Shown: positions 19,813-29,373 of the stretch, piece by piece
Numbering within the stretch: position 1 is the first letter of the stretch
Layout: each line of letters begins with the position of its first letter
Source: Methylocystis parvus OBBP
GTDB taxonomy: Bacteria > Pseudomonadota > Alphaproteobacteria > Rhizobiales > Beijerinckiaceae
DNA length: 64,000 nucleotides
Reading direction: 5' to 3'
Assembly (NCBI RefSeq): GCF_027571405.1
Contig: NZ_CP092969.1
Coordinates: 62,001-126,000 of the forward strand
The notes under the pieces: model-generated
Seen by the model: only the letters and a program-made list of their open reading frames with translations
The model's database searches: none
Told to the model about the DNA's origin: nothing
Made by a program: the position numbers and the translations under genes

Positions 19813-19889
19813 CGCAAAGAGCGCGAACAAAAAGGCGGGACGCCCGGCCCGGCTTTCTCCGGTCTAGGAATTGGCGTGTTGTTCGCCGG
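19813..19889 (+). repeat. right arm of long inverted repeat flanking ndvB
   Basis: Inverted partner of the repeat at 9550-9632. A shared CATGGTATGAATGA also occurs in direct orientation near 9340 and 19,773, so each side combines an inverted and a direct segment. The frame MNDTALTSLSARRAKSANKK, then AGRPARLSPV, ends at a TAG. Confidence 0.7.
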
Positions 19890-19947
19890 CGCGACGCGAC
19901 GGTTGCTGCGGCATGAAGCAAGAACTCAATGAAGCTTTCGCGCGAAC

Positions 19948-20398
19948 TCAGGACGTTAACGTGTCAATGCCGGCGCAATAAAGATCGAGCAGCACGCCGC
20001 CGAGCTTCATGATTTCGCGCAAAGTCGGCGCATTCTCCCAACGCGACATGGTCGGCTGCGAGCACAAATCGTTCCCCGTATCGGGCAAGCGCCCGCAGGC
20101 GATCTTGAAGGCCGAATCCTTGCGTAGATGATCGAGATCATCCGCATCCTCGTTAACCGCGCGCGATGGCGAGAATACGCGCACGAAAGATACTGTCCAG
20201 CGAATGGGTGATCAGCAAGGGATTGCGCGGAACGGCGATGGCGGCGGCGAGTTTGTCCGCCAGTCCCAGCCGGCGCTCGGCTTGCCCCAGCAACATCACC
20301 CCAGCGTCCGAGGTGATGCGTCCACCATCGAATGCGGCGGTGATCTTCTTGCGGCCAACGGCTGTAAACGAAAACGGGAGGGAGGTATCTTCGGTCAT
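19948..20398 (-). pseudogene. IS1380-family transposase, N-terminal fragment, frameshifted
   Basis: From the ATG at 20398 (MTEDTSLPFSFTAVGRKKIT) the frame has the IS1380 N-terminus: AAFDGGRITSDAGVMLLGQA, ERRLGLADKLAAAIAVPR. At about 20,160 the frame shifts. Homology continues as EDADDLDHLRKDSAFKIACGRLP and LCSQPTMSRWEN, then stops at LDLYCAG before the first catalytic Asp motif. Both a frameshift and a 3' truncation are present. Confidence 0.85.
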
Positions 20399-20765
20399 GG
20401 CGCGCGTGGCGTCGATGCAATGGCGTGAATGATCAGCGTAGACAACAAATCCATACACTAAATCAAAGCCTTACGCTACGCTCGCCAGCCCACAATCACT
20501 CCATCGCTGAATAAGGTGGGTTAGCGTATCAATGTCTCCAAAAGCAAGGTAGCCGCCCTCGACGCATCGTCACCGACAAGCTCGGCTCTTATGCTGCGGC
20601 TCGCGGAAAAATCATGCCAAACGTCGAGCATTGCTCGCTCAAGGGATTGGAAACGCCGAGACGGGCACGAACACGCGGCCAGAATACCTCAATGAGCAGA
20701 GCGACTCACGGGCGAAGAGTTGGCAGGAGGGAGCCATTTGCGGAAGTCCGACCGGAGCCTTCCCG

Positions 20766-21557
20766 TCAAGTCGCCGTCAGCGTCAGCAGGATGTCGGCAT
20801 ACCAAGCGCAATTGAGACCGAGCGCCTCGTCGAGGACTTGGTCGCGTGTGCCGACATCGAGCCTCGACGAGTGAACCCCGAGCAGTCGCCACGGTAAAGC
20901 GTCTTGCTTCGAGGTGCCCCCGGTTGCGCGCATTACGACGGGCGCGCCGCTCGTGCCGCGATGCGTACGCGCATCAGTCAAGAAATATCCCTGTCCTTGA
21001 AAACGGAGACCGAAGGACGACGCAAGCACCGCTTGGCGCACGACCGGCATGTGATGCAAAGTGTCGTGAAAGCCGAGCGGAAAGCCGACAATGAGCAGCG
21101 ACGCGCCAATCTCGATGTGCTCGCGCGCGTTCAAGAGGTGGGCGGGATTGAAAGCGTGGTAGGCCGCCGACTCTGGCATGGCGGAGCGGTCAATCTCGAT
21201 TGCCGCGACGTCGATCGCGCCTGCGGAGTCGACGCCTTGGCGCCAGACGGGGTTGCCATGGTGATACAGCGGGATCGAAAAGCCGGTGGACTTGGCCATG
21301 TTCTCGGAGTCATTGTGGAGCTCGATCTCCAGACGGTCCGGGAGATGACGGCTCTGTTCATCCTTCATCACGTGCCGGCTCGTGACCAGGAACAAACGTT
21401 CATCGCGCTCGAAAAAAAAGCCGCTTGCATTCGTTCGCAACCACTGTTGCTCGAAGGTGCAAATCCGCGCTGCAGTGAGCAAGAGAGAGTCTATCGGCGC
21501 ATTCTCCTCTTTAGCCCGGCCTCGGGCCGTCGAAGCGGCGAGGATTGTCGAGCGCAA
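20766..21557 (-). CDS. trypsin-like serine protease family protein, copy 1
   Basis: About 263 aa. The chymotrypsin-fold triad is visible: His in LVTSRHVM, Asp in AIDVAAIEIDRSAM, Ser in HRGTSGAPVVM. No signal peptide or PDZ domain is evident, so it resembles cytoplasmic trypsin-like domain proteins, some of which act in stress or conflict systems. The first in-frame start is a TTG at 21557; true start uncertain. A close paralogue lies at 36,381-37,112, and both are followed upstream by a small gene or its remnant on the other strand. Substrate unknown. Confidence 0.75.
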   Translation of the reverse strand: MRSTILAASTARGRAKEENAPIDSLLLTAARICTFEQQWLRTNASGFFFERDERLFLVTSRHVMKDEQSRHLPDRLEIELHNDSENMAKSTGFSIPLYHHGNPVWRQGVDSAGAIDVAAIEIDRSAMPESAAYHAFNPAHLLNAREHIEIGASLLIVGFPLGFHDTLHHMPVVRQAVLASSFGLRFQGQGYFLTDARTHRGTSGAPVVMRATGGTSKQDALPWRLLGVHSSRLDVGTRDQVLDEALGLNCAWYADILLTLTAT

Positions 21558-21789
21558 TTCATACCATATTCAGGGTTTGAATTTATTCGGGCGCGCCCGA
21601 CGGGAAAGCGCCTTCCCTCCTTTGGGATTTTTGTCTGCCAGCGCAGCACCCGGTGTCACCCCGCGAATAGTCGCCAAACGCGCCAACCCAGGCCGCTTGG
21701 GATCTGACCCAGCGGCCCTATATTAGTCCTGGGCGCCTGTCGACTTGGGCGAGTGTGTCCACTCCAATAAAGCCCATAAGAGGTAACGC

Positions 21790-21999
21790 ATGGCTGGCAT
21801 CCACGTGACGCAAGTCGAACAGCATCCGAACGGAAAATTGGTTTACAGCGTTCGTGTGCAATCCGCCGAAGGCAGGACGGAATTTCCGATCGAGGTGCAG
21901 GACGTAGGAACTACGGCTCAAAATGAAGAGGCTGTTCTTCGATCCATGCTGCGTTTTGCCGAGGAGCTGACCGAATCCGTTCGGAAACGTCTCGGGTGA
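21790..21999 (+). CDS. conserved small hypothetical protein (69 aa)
   Basis: ATG at 21790 with AAGAGGTAACGC upstream. The sequence alternates short beta-like stretches (HVTQVEQHPNGKLVYSVRVQ) with a C-terminal acidic helix (NEEAVLRSMLRFAEELTESV). A degraded copy lies at about 37,150-37,270 beside the second protease, so the pair was duplicated together. I do not recognise the family. Confidence 0.6.
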   Translation: MAGIHVTQVEQHPNGKLVYSVRVQSAEGRTEFPIEVQDVGTTAQNEEAVLRSMLRFAEELTESVRKRLG

Positions 22000-22335
22000 T
22001 GTGCTCCCGGTTCGACGAAGATTTGGAGATCGGTTTCGCAGACCAAGCAGCGTGTCGGTCGCCCCGCTGAAGCCGGCATCCCCCTGTCGACGCGAGAGCT
22101 TGTTCCCCAAGACTGCGAAGCGGTTCTTGGAAAAGAATTTGCTTGATCGAAAAGAGATTGAGCGCGCGTTCCACTCCGGCTTTATAGAACGCTTTAGCGC
22201 TGGGACGTTCGCCCCGCAAAAGCGGTCGACGGTCACGGCCTGCCGCTGGCGGGCCGCGGCCGAATTTTCCGAGCGTCATCGCGGCGCCTGTCCCTACCGT
22301 AAAATCTATCCGGCTGGCGCACCGCGTCGAATTGG
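22000..22335 (+). other. intergenic, no gene seen
   Basis: Open frames here lack ribosome sites and recognisable similarity. The stretch ends at the start of a truncated integrase gene. Confidence 0.5.
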
Positions 22336-22966
22336 TTGATGTTCTCCCTTATGGCGGAGTTGCTCCAACTCATCTGGTCGGCCCTCACCGGGTTGTTCCG
22401 GTCGGGCGCCTCGCGGGAATCCGAGATCGCTGCGCTACGCCGTCGGCTCAATGTGTTGCATAGACAGGCTCGGAATCGAGATCGACCAAACCTCGGTCGC
22501 CAAGTATATGGCGAAACGCAGAAAGCGGCCTTCGCAAGGGTGGAGAACATTTCTGCGCAATTATGCCGATGGCGTCGCGGCGATGGATCTGTTCGTCGTT
22601 CCGACACTCACCTTTAGCTTGCTCTATGGCTTATTGATTATGCGCCACGATCGTCGGAGGATATTGTGGTTGGGCGTGACCGCGTGTCCTACTGCGGAAT
22701 GGATCCCCCGCCAGCTTGACGAGGCATGCGGCTGGGAGGAGACGCCGATATATCTTATCCGCGACCGCGATGGCGCTTATGGCGATGTCTTTAAACGGCG
22801 TCTGCGCGCGATGGGCATTCGCGACAAACCAACCGCTCCCCGCTCGCCTTGGCGGAATGGACACTGTGAACGTCTGATCGGCTCCATCCGACGGGAATGC
22901 CTCGATCACATCGTGATCGTTGGCGAACAACATCTACGCCAGATTCTGCTTTCTTACCTAAACTAA
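22336..22966 (+). pseudogene. rve-type integrase/transposase with internal deletion
   Basis: The start MMFSLMAELLQLIWSALTGL matches a group of DDE (rve) transposases. At RRRLNVLHRQ it jumps, out of frame, to IEIDQTSVAKYMAKRRKRPSQ, so roughly 110-130 residues are lost. The C-terminal core follows: ADGVAAMDLFVVPTLTFSLL (first Asp), IRDRDGAYGDVF (second Asp), APRSPWRNGHCERLIGSIRR (Glu). It stops at LLSYLN, short of the usual end. Confidence 0.82.
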
Positions 22967-23393
22967 CGTAATGACTCTAACTTTTTCTTTAGAGTCAAAG
23001 TCTGTGGAGACAATGCCTCTCTCCGTCGATCCGCAAGAAGCAGATCGATCCTTGCATTCTATTTCACGCGCTTTCACGCGACAAGACACGCTACGACATT
23101 CAACGGCGCCTCTTCGCTGCGCGGTCCTTTCCTTCGTTCATCATCACGTTCCGGCGCGGCGCAAATCTCTGCGAGGAGAGCTCGCTAACGTCCGTGGTCG
23201 ACGACGGGGCCGCCACATTCCGGGATCTGAAGACCGGGCGGTCAGGCTAACAAGCGCCGTGCGTTCATCTCTTGCGGGCGCCGGCAAGAAAAGTTGCGAT
23301 CTCGCCCATGTCCCCGTCTCCTCGAGAGACGCCGCTCCGCCTTGGCGGAACCCTGTAACGCGGAAAGAGGAAGGAACCGTCTCGCTCAGCGCG
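22967..23393 (+). other. intergenic, no gene seen
   Basis: A GC-rich stretch between two IS remnants. The long open frame that crosses it continues as the antisense of the IS110 gene and is not coding. No repeats or RNA structures were recognised. Confidence 0.5.
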
Positions 23394-24454
23394 TCACGCG
23401 TCCTGAGCGATCCTCCGGCCCCGGCCGCGTTTCATGCCGGCGGCATGACGGAACGTCGCGCCATCGACCCAAATCTTGTGCAGCAGCACGGCGAGCGCCC
23501 GCGCCACGGCCGTCGCCGCGCGCTTCAGCCCTTTCTTCTTCATCAACCGCAACCCCCACAGCCGCAGTTTGAAGGCGCGGCGGATGCGCGTGAGAATGGC
23601 GATCGCCGCCTCATAGAGCATGGCGCGCGTCAGCTCGTCGCCGCATTTCGAGATGCGCCCAGAACGATCGGTTTCGCCGGACTGATACCGTCGCGGCGTC
23701 AGACCAAAGTGCGCGCCGACAGTGGCGGATTTCTTGAAGCGCGCCGGATCGTCGACGGTGACGCGGAAGGTCAGCGCGACAATGGCGCCGACGCCGGGCG
23801 TCGTCATCATCCGTCGCACGGCGTCGTCCCGGCGCGCCGCCGCGAGGGCCAGGCGATGCAGTTTCGTAAACTGCAATCGCATGGCGGCGCGGGCGTCAAG
23901 CAACGGCGCGATGATCGCTTCGAGCGCCGGCGCGTCCGCGACGAGTTCGCACACCCGCGCTTCGAACTTGCCGATCGAGACCTGTCCGACCTTCAAGCCG
24001 AACGGCCGCAACAGCCCGCGGATCATATTCTCGAGTTCGATCGCCTGGCCCTGCACCGCCTTGCGGCCGGCGAGCAACATGCGCAGCGCCTGCGCCTCGC
24101 GCGACTTCACATGCACGGCGCGGAACCAGCCCGTTCGCATCACTTGCGCCAGCCCGCGCGCGTCATTGCGGTCGGTCTTGTTCAGCATGGCGCTCATTGC
24201 CGCCTTGGCGTGTCGCGTCTCGACGCACACTACCGGCAGCCCTTTCTCATCGAGCGCGGCGAGAACAGCCAGGCGCTGAAGGAAAACGCCTCCAGCCCGA
24301 CGCGCTTGAGACGCACGCCCCATTCGGCCAGAAACAATTCAAGGGCGCCCGGATCGCTCGGCAGTTTCGCCTCCCGCACGACCGCGCCGTCCCCGTTCAC
24401 CACGCATACGCTCGTCGCCTCCAGCGACACGTCGAGACCTGCATAGAATTCCAT
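23394..24454 (-). pseudogene. IS110-family transposase, frameshifted
   Basis: ATG at 24454 (MEFYAGLDVSLEATSVCVVN) behind GAAGGAGG. The frame is lost at about 24,265 after VGLEAFSFSAWLF. The adjacent frame carries on with ALDEKGLPVVCVETRHAKAA, NKTDRNDARGLAQVM (DEDD acidic residues), TPGVGAIVALTF, FGLTPRRYQSGE and the C-terminal Transposase_20 domain to the stop at 23394. A single indel separates the halves. It is otherwise full length and differs in sequence group from the IS110 at 8.2 kb. Confidence 0.85.
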
Positions 24455-24499
24455 CGCTCGCCTCCTTCGCCGATCGTCGACGCGCTGTTCGCGCGCCAA

Positions 24500-24885
24500 A
24501 ACCGAATCGCCTCACGAAGGCATCATCCCCACAACAACACGGCCGCCGGGCGTCCACACGTCATTCCCCCGGCTATTATAATGGCGCTCGAACGCATCTC
24601 GCCTTGAGCAAGGACGCGCCGATATCGCGCACCGTGCAATCGATTGGAACCATTCGCTCAACGCCAATTCTCGGAGCAATGCATCGTCAATATGCTTGGA
24701 TTTAATTTACGACAGGGACAGCTATGATTTTGGGCGGGGGAATGCTGTTGCTGCAGCGCTGAGGTCATTCGCCATACCTCAGTCGCAGTTCGTTAATATT
24801 GATGCTCGGATCTATCCGGCCAAAGAGAGTGCGAACACAACGATGCACAAAGCGACCGCGACCGCGACACCCAGGAGGGGCAATA
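24500..24885 (+). other. intergenic, no gene seen
   Basis: This holds the presumed IS110 end and non-coding sequence leading to the small membrane protein gene. A ribosome site (GGAGGGG) lies at about 24,873. Confidence 0.45.
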
Positions 24886-25110
24886 ATGAACCACAGAACC
24901 AAGATGGGAATTGCCTTAGGAATTGCGGTTTCTGCCGGGCTCACATCATTTTTGCTTGCCTTGCTCCTCTTGGCGCTAGCGGGGTTTTTAATTGTCTGGG
25001 GTAAGGAACCCAAGCGCACGGAGGAATTTGTTGGGGGGTTGCCCTTTGGCAATTACCTTCTCAAAGCAATGGCTCAATTAGATTCAATTATCTCGTCGCG
25101 GGAAAATTGA
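24886..25110 (+). CDS. small single-pass membrane protein
   Basis: A 74-aa protein from the ATG at 24886 (GGAGGGG 6 nt upstream). One strongly hydrophobic segment covers about residues 7-36 (MGIALGIAVSAGLTSFLLAL), followed by a polar tail ending AMAQLDSIISSREN. No family recognised; lipoprotein signals are absent. It could also be a small regulatory membrane peptide. Confidence 0.5.
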   Translation: MNHRTKMGIALGIAVSAGLTSFLLALLLLALAGFLIVWGKEPKRTEEFVGGLPFGNYLLKAMAQLDSIISSREN

Positions 25111-25199
25111 GCAGCCTAGCGCCTTGTAGGCAGTGGGCGAACCGCTCCGACGTTCTCGATGATGACGCGACGTGATGATGGCTGGGACAATAGCGCCGG

Positions 25200-25397
25200 C
25201 TAATTTGATTTTTCGTCAGCCAAATTCCATAGCCGATCCAGCAGGATTTTCAGATCGGCGTGGCAGCGTTCGATATGATCTCGAATGACGACTCGGTCAT
25301 CATGCGTCAGAGTATCAAGCCGAATGTTGAACCACTCGCGCCGGATAGTCTCACGCAGCGATTCTATTTCTCGGATTAGCGTCTCAGCTTCGGTCAT
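25200..25397 (-). CDS. small coiled-coil hypothetical protein
   Basis: A 65-aa acidic helical protein (MTEAETLIREIESLRETIRR, HIERCHADLKILLDRLWNLA) with heptad-like Leu/Ile spacing. The ATG at 25397 overlaps the end of an upstream frame (25,384-25,764) by 14 bp. No family recognised. Confidence 0.5.
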   Translation of the reverse strand: MTEAETLIREIESLRETIRREWFNIRLDTLTHDDRVVIRDHIERCHADLKILLDRLWNLADEKSN

Positions 25398-25764
25398 CAG
25401 ATGGGTCCTTGTGCGCTCGGGCTGCCCAGCTTGCCTCGGCGCGCTTCAGAGCTCGTGGGCCGACGGCTTGCAGAGCGACGATTGTTCGCGCCCTTGCCCA
25501 TGGTTCACAGCAGCGGTGCTTTTTCAGTTTCACTCCAGGCTCGTCGCGGTGTTCATCGGTTAAAACCGACGCGGCGGTCGTGCGGCCTTGTGTACCGGCC
25601 ACGGGATACCCATATAGGGCTTTATCGGTTTTCCGCATCATTTTCCTGTTGCCTTCGCGCCACGCGCGGAGCCGCCGTGCTGACGCGCGGTAAGCCGACA
25701 TAGCGGCGACGGCCAATGCCCGGCGCCCACTGGCGTCGTCGAAAGCCCTGCCAGCGCCACGCAC
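25384..25764 (-). CDS. doubtful open frame upstream of the coiled-coil gene
   Basis: A 126-aa Arg/Ala-rich frame whose stop overlaps the next gene's ATG, which favours coding. The composition is typical of chance frames in GC-rich DNA, and I see no domain, no clear ribosome site and no paralogue. Kept at low confidence. Confidence 0.25.
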   Translation of the reverse strand: MRGAGRAFDDASGRRALAVAAMSAYRASARRLRAWREGNRKMMRKTDKALYGYPVAGTQGRTTAASVLTDEHRDEPGVKLKKHRCCEPWARARTIVALQAVGPRALKRAEASWAARAHKDPSDDRS

Positions 25765-25819
25765 GACTCATCGCTGCACCGAAAGTCTGCCGGGCCCAAA
25801 CTTTGAAGGACAGATACTC

Positions 25820-26089
25820 ATGGCCAAAGCCGAACTTGGCGCGAAGCGCCGCTGCCTGACGTGTGGAGCTCCCTTTTACGATCTCAATCGCATGCCAATC
25901 GTCTGCCCCAAGTGCGCCGCCGCCTTTCAGGTGGTCGAGATCGTTCGTTCGGCACCGAAGCGCGCACCGTTGTCTCGGGCCGCGTATGCGCGGCCGACAC
26001 CCGTCGCGCCGGCGATCGTCGACGCCGACTTATTGAAGGAACAGGCGGAAGACGATGAAATGGAAGACGGGGAAGCGCCCGCGATCTGA
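25820..26089 (+). CDS. FYDLN acid domain protein (TIGR02300 type)
   Basis: An 89-aa protein starting MAKAELGAKRRCLTCGAPFYDLNRMP, followed by IVCPKCAAAF and an acidic tail ending DDEMEDGEAPAI. The CxxC..FYDLN..CPKC zinc-ribbon head and acidic tail define this alphaproteobacterial family. Role unknown. Members usually run to 100-130 aa, so the acidic tail is short here. No co-transcribed partner is seen. Confidence 0.85.
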   Translation: MAKAELGAKRRCLTCGAPFYDLNRMPIVCPKCAAAFQVVEIVRSAPKRAPLSRAAYARPTPVAPAIVDADLLKEQAEDDEMEDGEAPAI

Positions 26090-26508
26090 ACCGCTCGCCA
26101 AGACGCCGTCAGGCGCGAAGCAGCCTCTTCGCATTGAGCTAGCCCAACCCGTCAGCGAACCTCTGCATCGATCGTCGCATAGGGAAGTTCTCCGCGGATA
26201 GGATTCAAGCTCGTCGCGTAATTCGAACCTGTGCATGACGCCTTTCGCGTGGCTTATGTGTGCGGGCCGGCGTGTTCGGCCCGCAAACCAGATTGGACAA
26301 AAGACGGGGAGATCGCGCAGATGCGATCCATTCGAGAGCGACGATTCTCCGTTGACACCTATTTCGACCAAGGGCGGCGGAGAAACGCGCGCTTCGCCGC
26401 GCCATTCCTTGGTGCGGCGATTGCATAGGAATAAGCTGCGATCTCTTTTTTCCGCATGTCGTGGCTTGCAGACGAGCGCATGAGACGGTTTGCCGTCGGA
26501 AAGGCGTG
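26090..26508 (+). other. intergenic, no gene seen
   Basis: The region before the first GT41 gene contains overlapping short frames only. Its last about 60 bp resemble the sequence before the second GT41 gene at 41.6 kb. Confidence 0.45.
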
Positions 26509-27864
26509 ATGCGCTCGTTCATTCGAGCTCGCCGAATGTGCGAATGGCATGAGTTCGCCGGCCGTCGAAGCTTTGTGCGCGCCCGATTAGCGGAGCCGAG
26601 CGCGGCGCTTCTCCCACCTTTCGTGCTGCTCGCGGAGCCCGGCGTTTCGGCCGCGGAACAACGCATCTGTTCTGAAATCTGGATGCGCGCGCGGCTGGCG
26701 GCGGCCGCCCTGGAGCGCGAGCGGCTCGATTTTCGCTTTAACGCGACACGCCAAGGCTCGGCAAAATTAAAGCTCGGCTATCTCTCGAGCGACTTTCAGG
26801 ATCATGCGACCGCGCATCTGCTGGTTGAAACTCTCGAAGCGCAGGACCGCGCGCGTTTCGAGCTTCATGCCTTTTCCTATGGCGGCAGCGATGGCGGCGA
26901 CATGCGCGCACGGCTGTCTCGCGCCTTCGATAGTTTCAATGACATCACGCCGCTTTCCGACACTGAGGCGGCGCAGGCGATTTATCGGAAAGAGATCGAC
27001 ATTCTCATCGACCTCGAAGGCTTCACTCAGGCGACGAGAACGTCAATCCTCGCGCTGCGCCCGGCGCCGATACAGGTAAATTTCCTGGGCTATCCCGGCA
27101 CGCTGGGCCCGGGCCTATGCGATTACATCATCACCGATGTTTTTTGCACGCCACCCGGGAGCGCCACAGATTATGCGGAATCCTTCGCCTATCTGCCCCA
27201 TTCCTATTAGCCACATGGACGCCACGATGCTGTGGACATTGCGCCGCATCGCGTCGTCGCAGGTCTGCCGGAAGAAGGATTCGTCTTCTGCTGTTTCAAT
27301 CAGACCTTCAAATTCACTCCAGCAATTTTCGACATTTGGTGCCGTCTGCTGCGCAGCGTGCCGGAGAGCATTCTGTGGCTTCCTGCGGCCCGTGAGGCGG
27401 AAGGCAATCTTCGCAACGAGGCGTGGGAGCGCGGCGTCCATGGTTCGCGGCTGATTTTCGCGCAGGATCTACCGCATGGCGAACACCTCAGACGTCTCCA
27501 ACTCGCTGACCTCGTACTGGACACGGCGCCCTATGGCGCTCATACGACCGCGAGCGACGCTCTTTGGGCTGGCGTCCCGATCGTGACGCGGCCGGGCGCG
27601 ACATTTCCATCGCGCGTCGCCGGCAGCCTCTTGCACGCGATCGGACTTCCCGAACTGATCGTCGAAGATCAAGACGATTACTTCGACTTGGCCCTCGCTC
27701 TTGCAACGGATAAGGAAAGGCTGACCGGGTTGCGTCTCAGGCTCGCCGGCAACCGGCTGAGCGCGCCCTTGTTCAACGTCAAACGCTATACAGTCGCGCT
27801 GGAAGCGCTCTACCAAAGGATGTGGGCGCGACATAAATCTGGACTGCCTCCAGCCGCAGTCTGA
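26509..27864 (+). pseudogene. GT41 (SPINDLY/OGT-like) glycosyltransferase with in-frame amber codon
   Basis: Paralogue of the intact 451-aa gene at 41,657. ATG at 26509 (MRSFIRARRMCEW); no TPR repeats precede the catalytic region. GT41 motifs present include LKLGYLSSDFQDHATAHLL, DILIDLEGFTQATRTSILAL, QVNFLGYPGTLG, FVFCCFNQTFKFTP and LDTAPYGAHTTASDALWAGV. A TAG at 27208-27210 replaces the CAG (Gln) of the paralogue (PHSY-Q-PHGR); the frame reopens at once and stays intact to the TGA at 27862. No other lesion is visible, so the mutation is young or the codon is read through. Confidence 0.85.
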
Positions 27865-28111
27865 GCTACTGTCGATGAATCGTCTCCTGTAGAACGATTC
27901 CGCCAACGCTCGACGCGCGTTCCTATCGCGCTCCGATGATCGAGCGGAGCAACCTTGGTAGAATAGTCGATCCGAGGCGCGCGCAGTCGCGCATGAAGCA
28001 GAAAAGGCTTTTGAGCAGCTCATTGACTTGCGGGCGCCCGCCCCCACATGTAGCTACAGTGGATGGCGCTCCCTTCGGAAGTCGATCAACCGCTTCGAGG
28101 GGAGAAATGAT

Positions 28112-28516
28112 ATGTCAAAGCTTCTGCTGCCGACCATCGTAGCACTTTGCGGTCTGGCGGGACCAGCCTCTGCTGCAAGCCAAAACTGGAACGTCACAGA
28201 AGAAAGCTCATCTGGCGTCAAGGCTGGCTAGGGCGTCTGGTCGATGAATACCGATCCCGAGGGCAAGATCGTCGGCACCGCCAATTTGCAGTTGGACAAC
28301 GGCAAACTGCTTACCTACACGATTTGGGGCTACGTGAAAGACGCGCTCTATAAGATTGAAATGTCCGACCGCAGCAACGGAAAAACGGTTGTGTCTGGGA
28401 TGGGCACGTTCCCGTTGGCGGAGACAAATCCCACGGGCTCATCGGCACAGCCGTCTGCGACGGCGGCGTCAAACTCATCGTACGCGCTGGATTTTAATTG
28501 CGGCAAGGCGTTCTGA
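28112..28516 (+). pseudogene. secreted small protein with in-frame amber codon
   Basis: ATG at 28112 behind GAGGGGAGA. The signal peptide is MSKLLLPTIVALCGLAGPAS, cleaved at AASQ. The mature part reads NWNVTEESSSGVKAG, a TAG at 28229-28231, then GVWSMNTDPEGKIVGTANLQ, ALYKIEMSDRSNGKTVVSG and NSSYALDFNCGKAF in the same frame. The residue lost could be Gln (CAG to TAG), but I have no paralogue to prove it. This is the second such lesion within 1.1 kb. Family unknown; periplasmic or secreted by signal peptide. Confidence 0.6.
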
Positions 28517-28751
28517 AGCGCAGAGTTGAATGACAATAACGCTAAAATCCCGCTGGACAGCGAAACTTATCGTCCAACGAGAAGCGCCACCTTCGCTGCC
28601 AATGCCACCCAGGGTTCTTGAAGCCGAGCTAAGCTGACTCCACTGCTTGTACGTTTCTGTGCGGCGGGAATGAAGTGGCCTACATAAACGCGGCAGTGAA
28701 CGCTTCCAATATCGGCGGAAATGTCGCGGCTTTTCCCTGGAGGGCCGTTAA

Positions 28752-28952
28752 ATGACGCCGCAATCAAGACGTAGGGTGAAGCGCGAACTGGATGGCGAGT
28801 GCCACCTGACGCATATCGCTGAGCAGCTGAAGAAAACTTTTGCCTCTATCGTTGCAGAACCGCTCCCCCCAGCCATGGTCGACTTGTTAGACGCGCTCGA
28901 TCAGAAACCTGCGGGCTCCATTGCGCTTCGGCGACCTCCAAATTCAGAGTGA
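28752..28952 (+). CDS. NepR-like anti-sigma factor
   Basis: A 66-aa protein, ATG at 28752 with GGAGGGCC upstream. The core HIAEQLKKTFASIVAEPLPPAMVDLLDALD matches NepR proteins, which have an IGxxLRxxYxxVxxEPxPxxxxxLLxxLD pattern. In the alphaproteobacterial general stress response NepR sequesters the ECF sigma factor EcfG until phosphorylated PhyR binds NepR. No phyR, ecfG or histidine kinase is adjacent, so this is an orphan copy. Confidence 0.72.
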   Translation: MTPQSRRRVKRELDGECHLTHIAEQLKKTFASIVAEPLPPAMVDLLDALDQKPAGSIALRRPPNSE

Positions 28953-29045
28953 TGTGTCCTCCGCTTCAATCCGAGCGATTCCATGCCGCAATGCTACCAC
29001 GGAACGTTGAAACCGCTGGCGAGGTCGCGAAACAAGGCAACTATT

Positions 29046-29357
29046 ATGTTTGCGAACAAAACCGCGATCGAGCACGCCTTTGATTTGGCTCGTTCAGGAG
29101 AGTGCAGTTGCATCTCGGATCTTACGCAACGCTTGGACCGTGAAGGCTACCACAGCAAGCAAATTTATGGACCGCTTCTCAAGAAGCAGCTCACGAGCTT
29201 AATTGACGAGGCAAAGAATGCTCATATTGAAGATGCAGCGGATTTTTCTTTAGATTGCGACGATGGCGAACTGCGCCGCAATCGTCGCGTTACACCCGGA
29301 AAACGCGACCGACTTTTTCCTCAGACGGAACGACACGGCCCCTGTCGAAAAAAGTGA
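29046..29357 (+). CDS. hypothetical protein (about 103 aa)
   Basis: Start chosen at the ATG at 29046 (MFANKTAIEHAFDLARSGEC), giving a helical N-terminal half with DLTQRLDREGYHSKQI and LLKKQLTSLIDEAKN, a pattern seen in short conserved proteins of Hyphomicrobiales that I cannot name. The Arg-rich C-terminus after DCDDGELRRN differs in character and could reflect a frame change. It converges on nhaA. Confidence 0.45.
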   Translation: MFANKTAIEHAFDLARSGECSCISDLTQRLDREGYHSKQIYGPLLKKQLTSLIDEAKNAHIEDAADFSLDCDDGELRRNRRVTPGKRDRLFPQTERHGPCRKK

Positions 29358-29373
29358 CCCGCTTTAGCGCGTT

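Noticed and set aside
22971..24446. 491-aa plus-strand open frame
   Set aside because: It is mostly antisense to a recognisable IS110 transposase; composition is Arg-rich and it has no domain or ribosome site.
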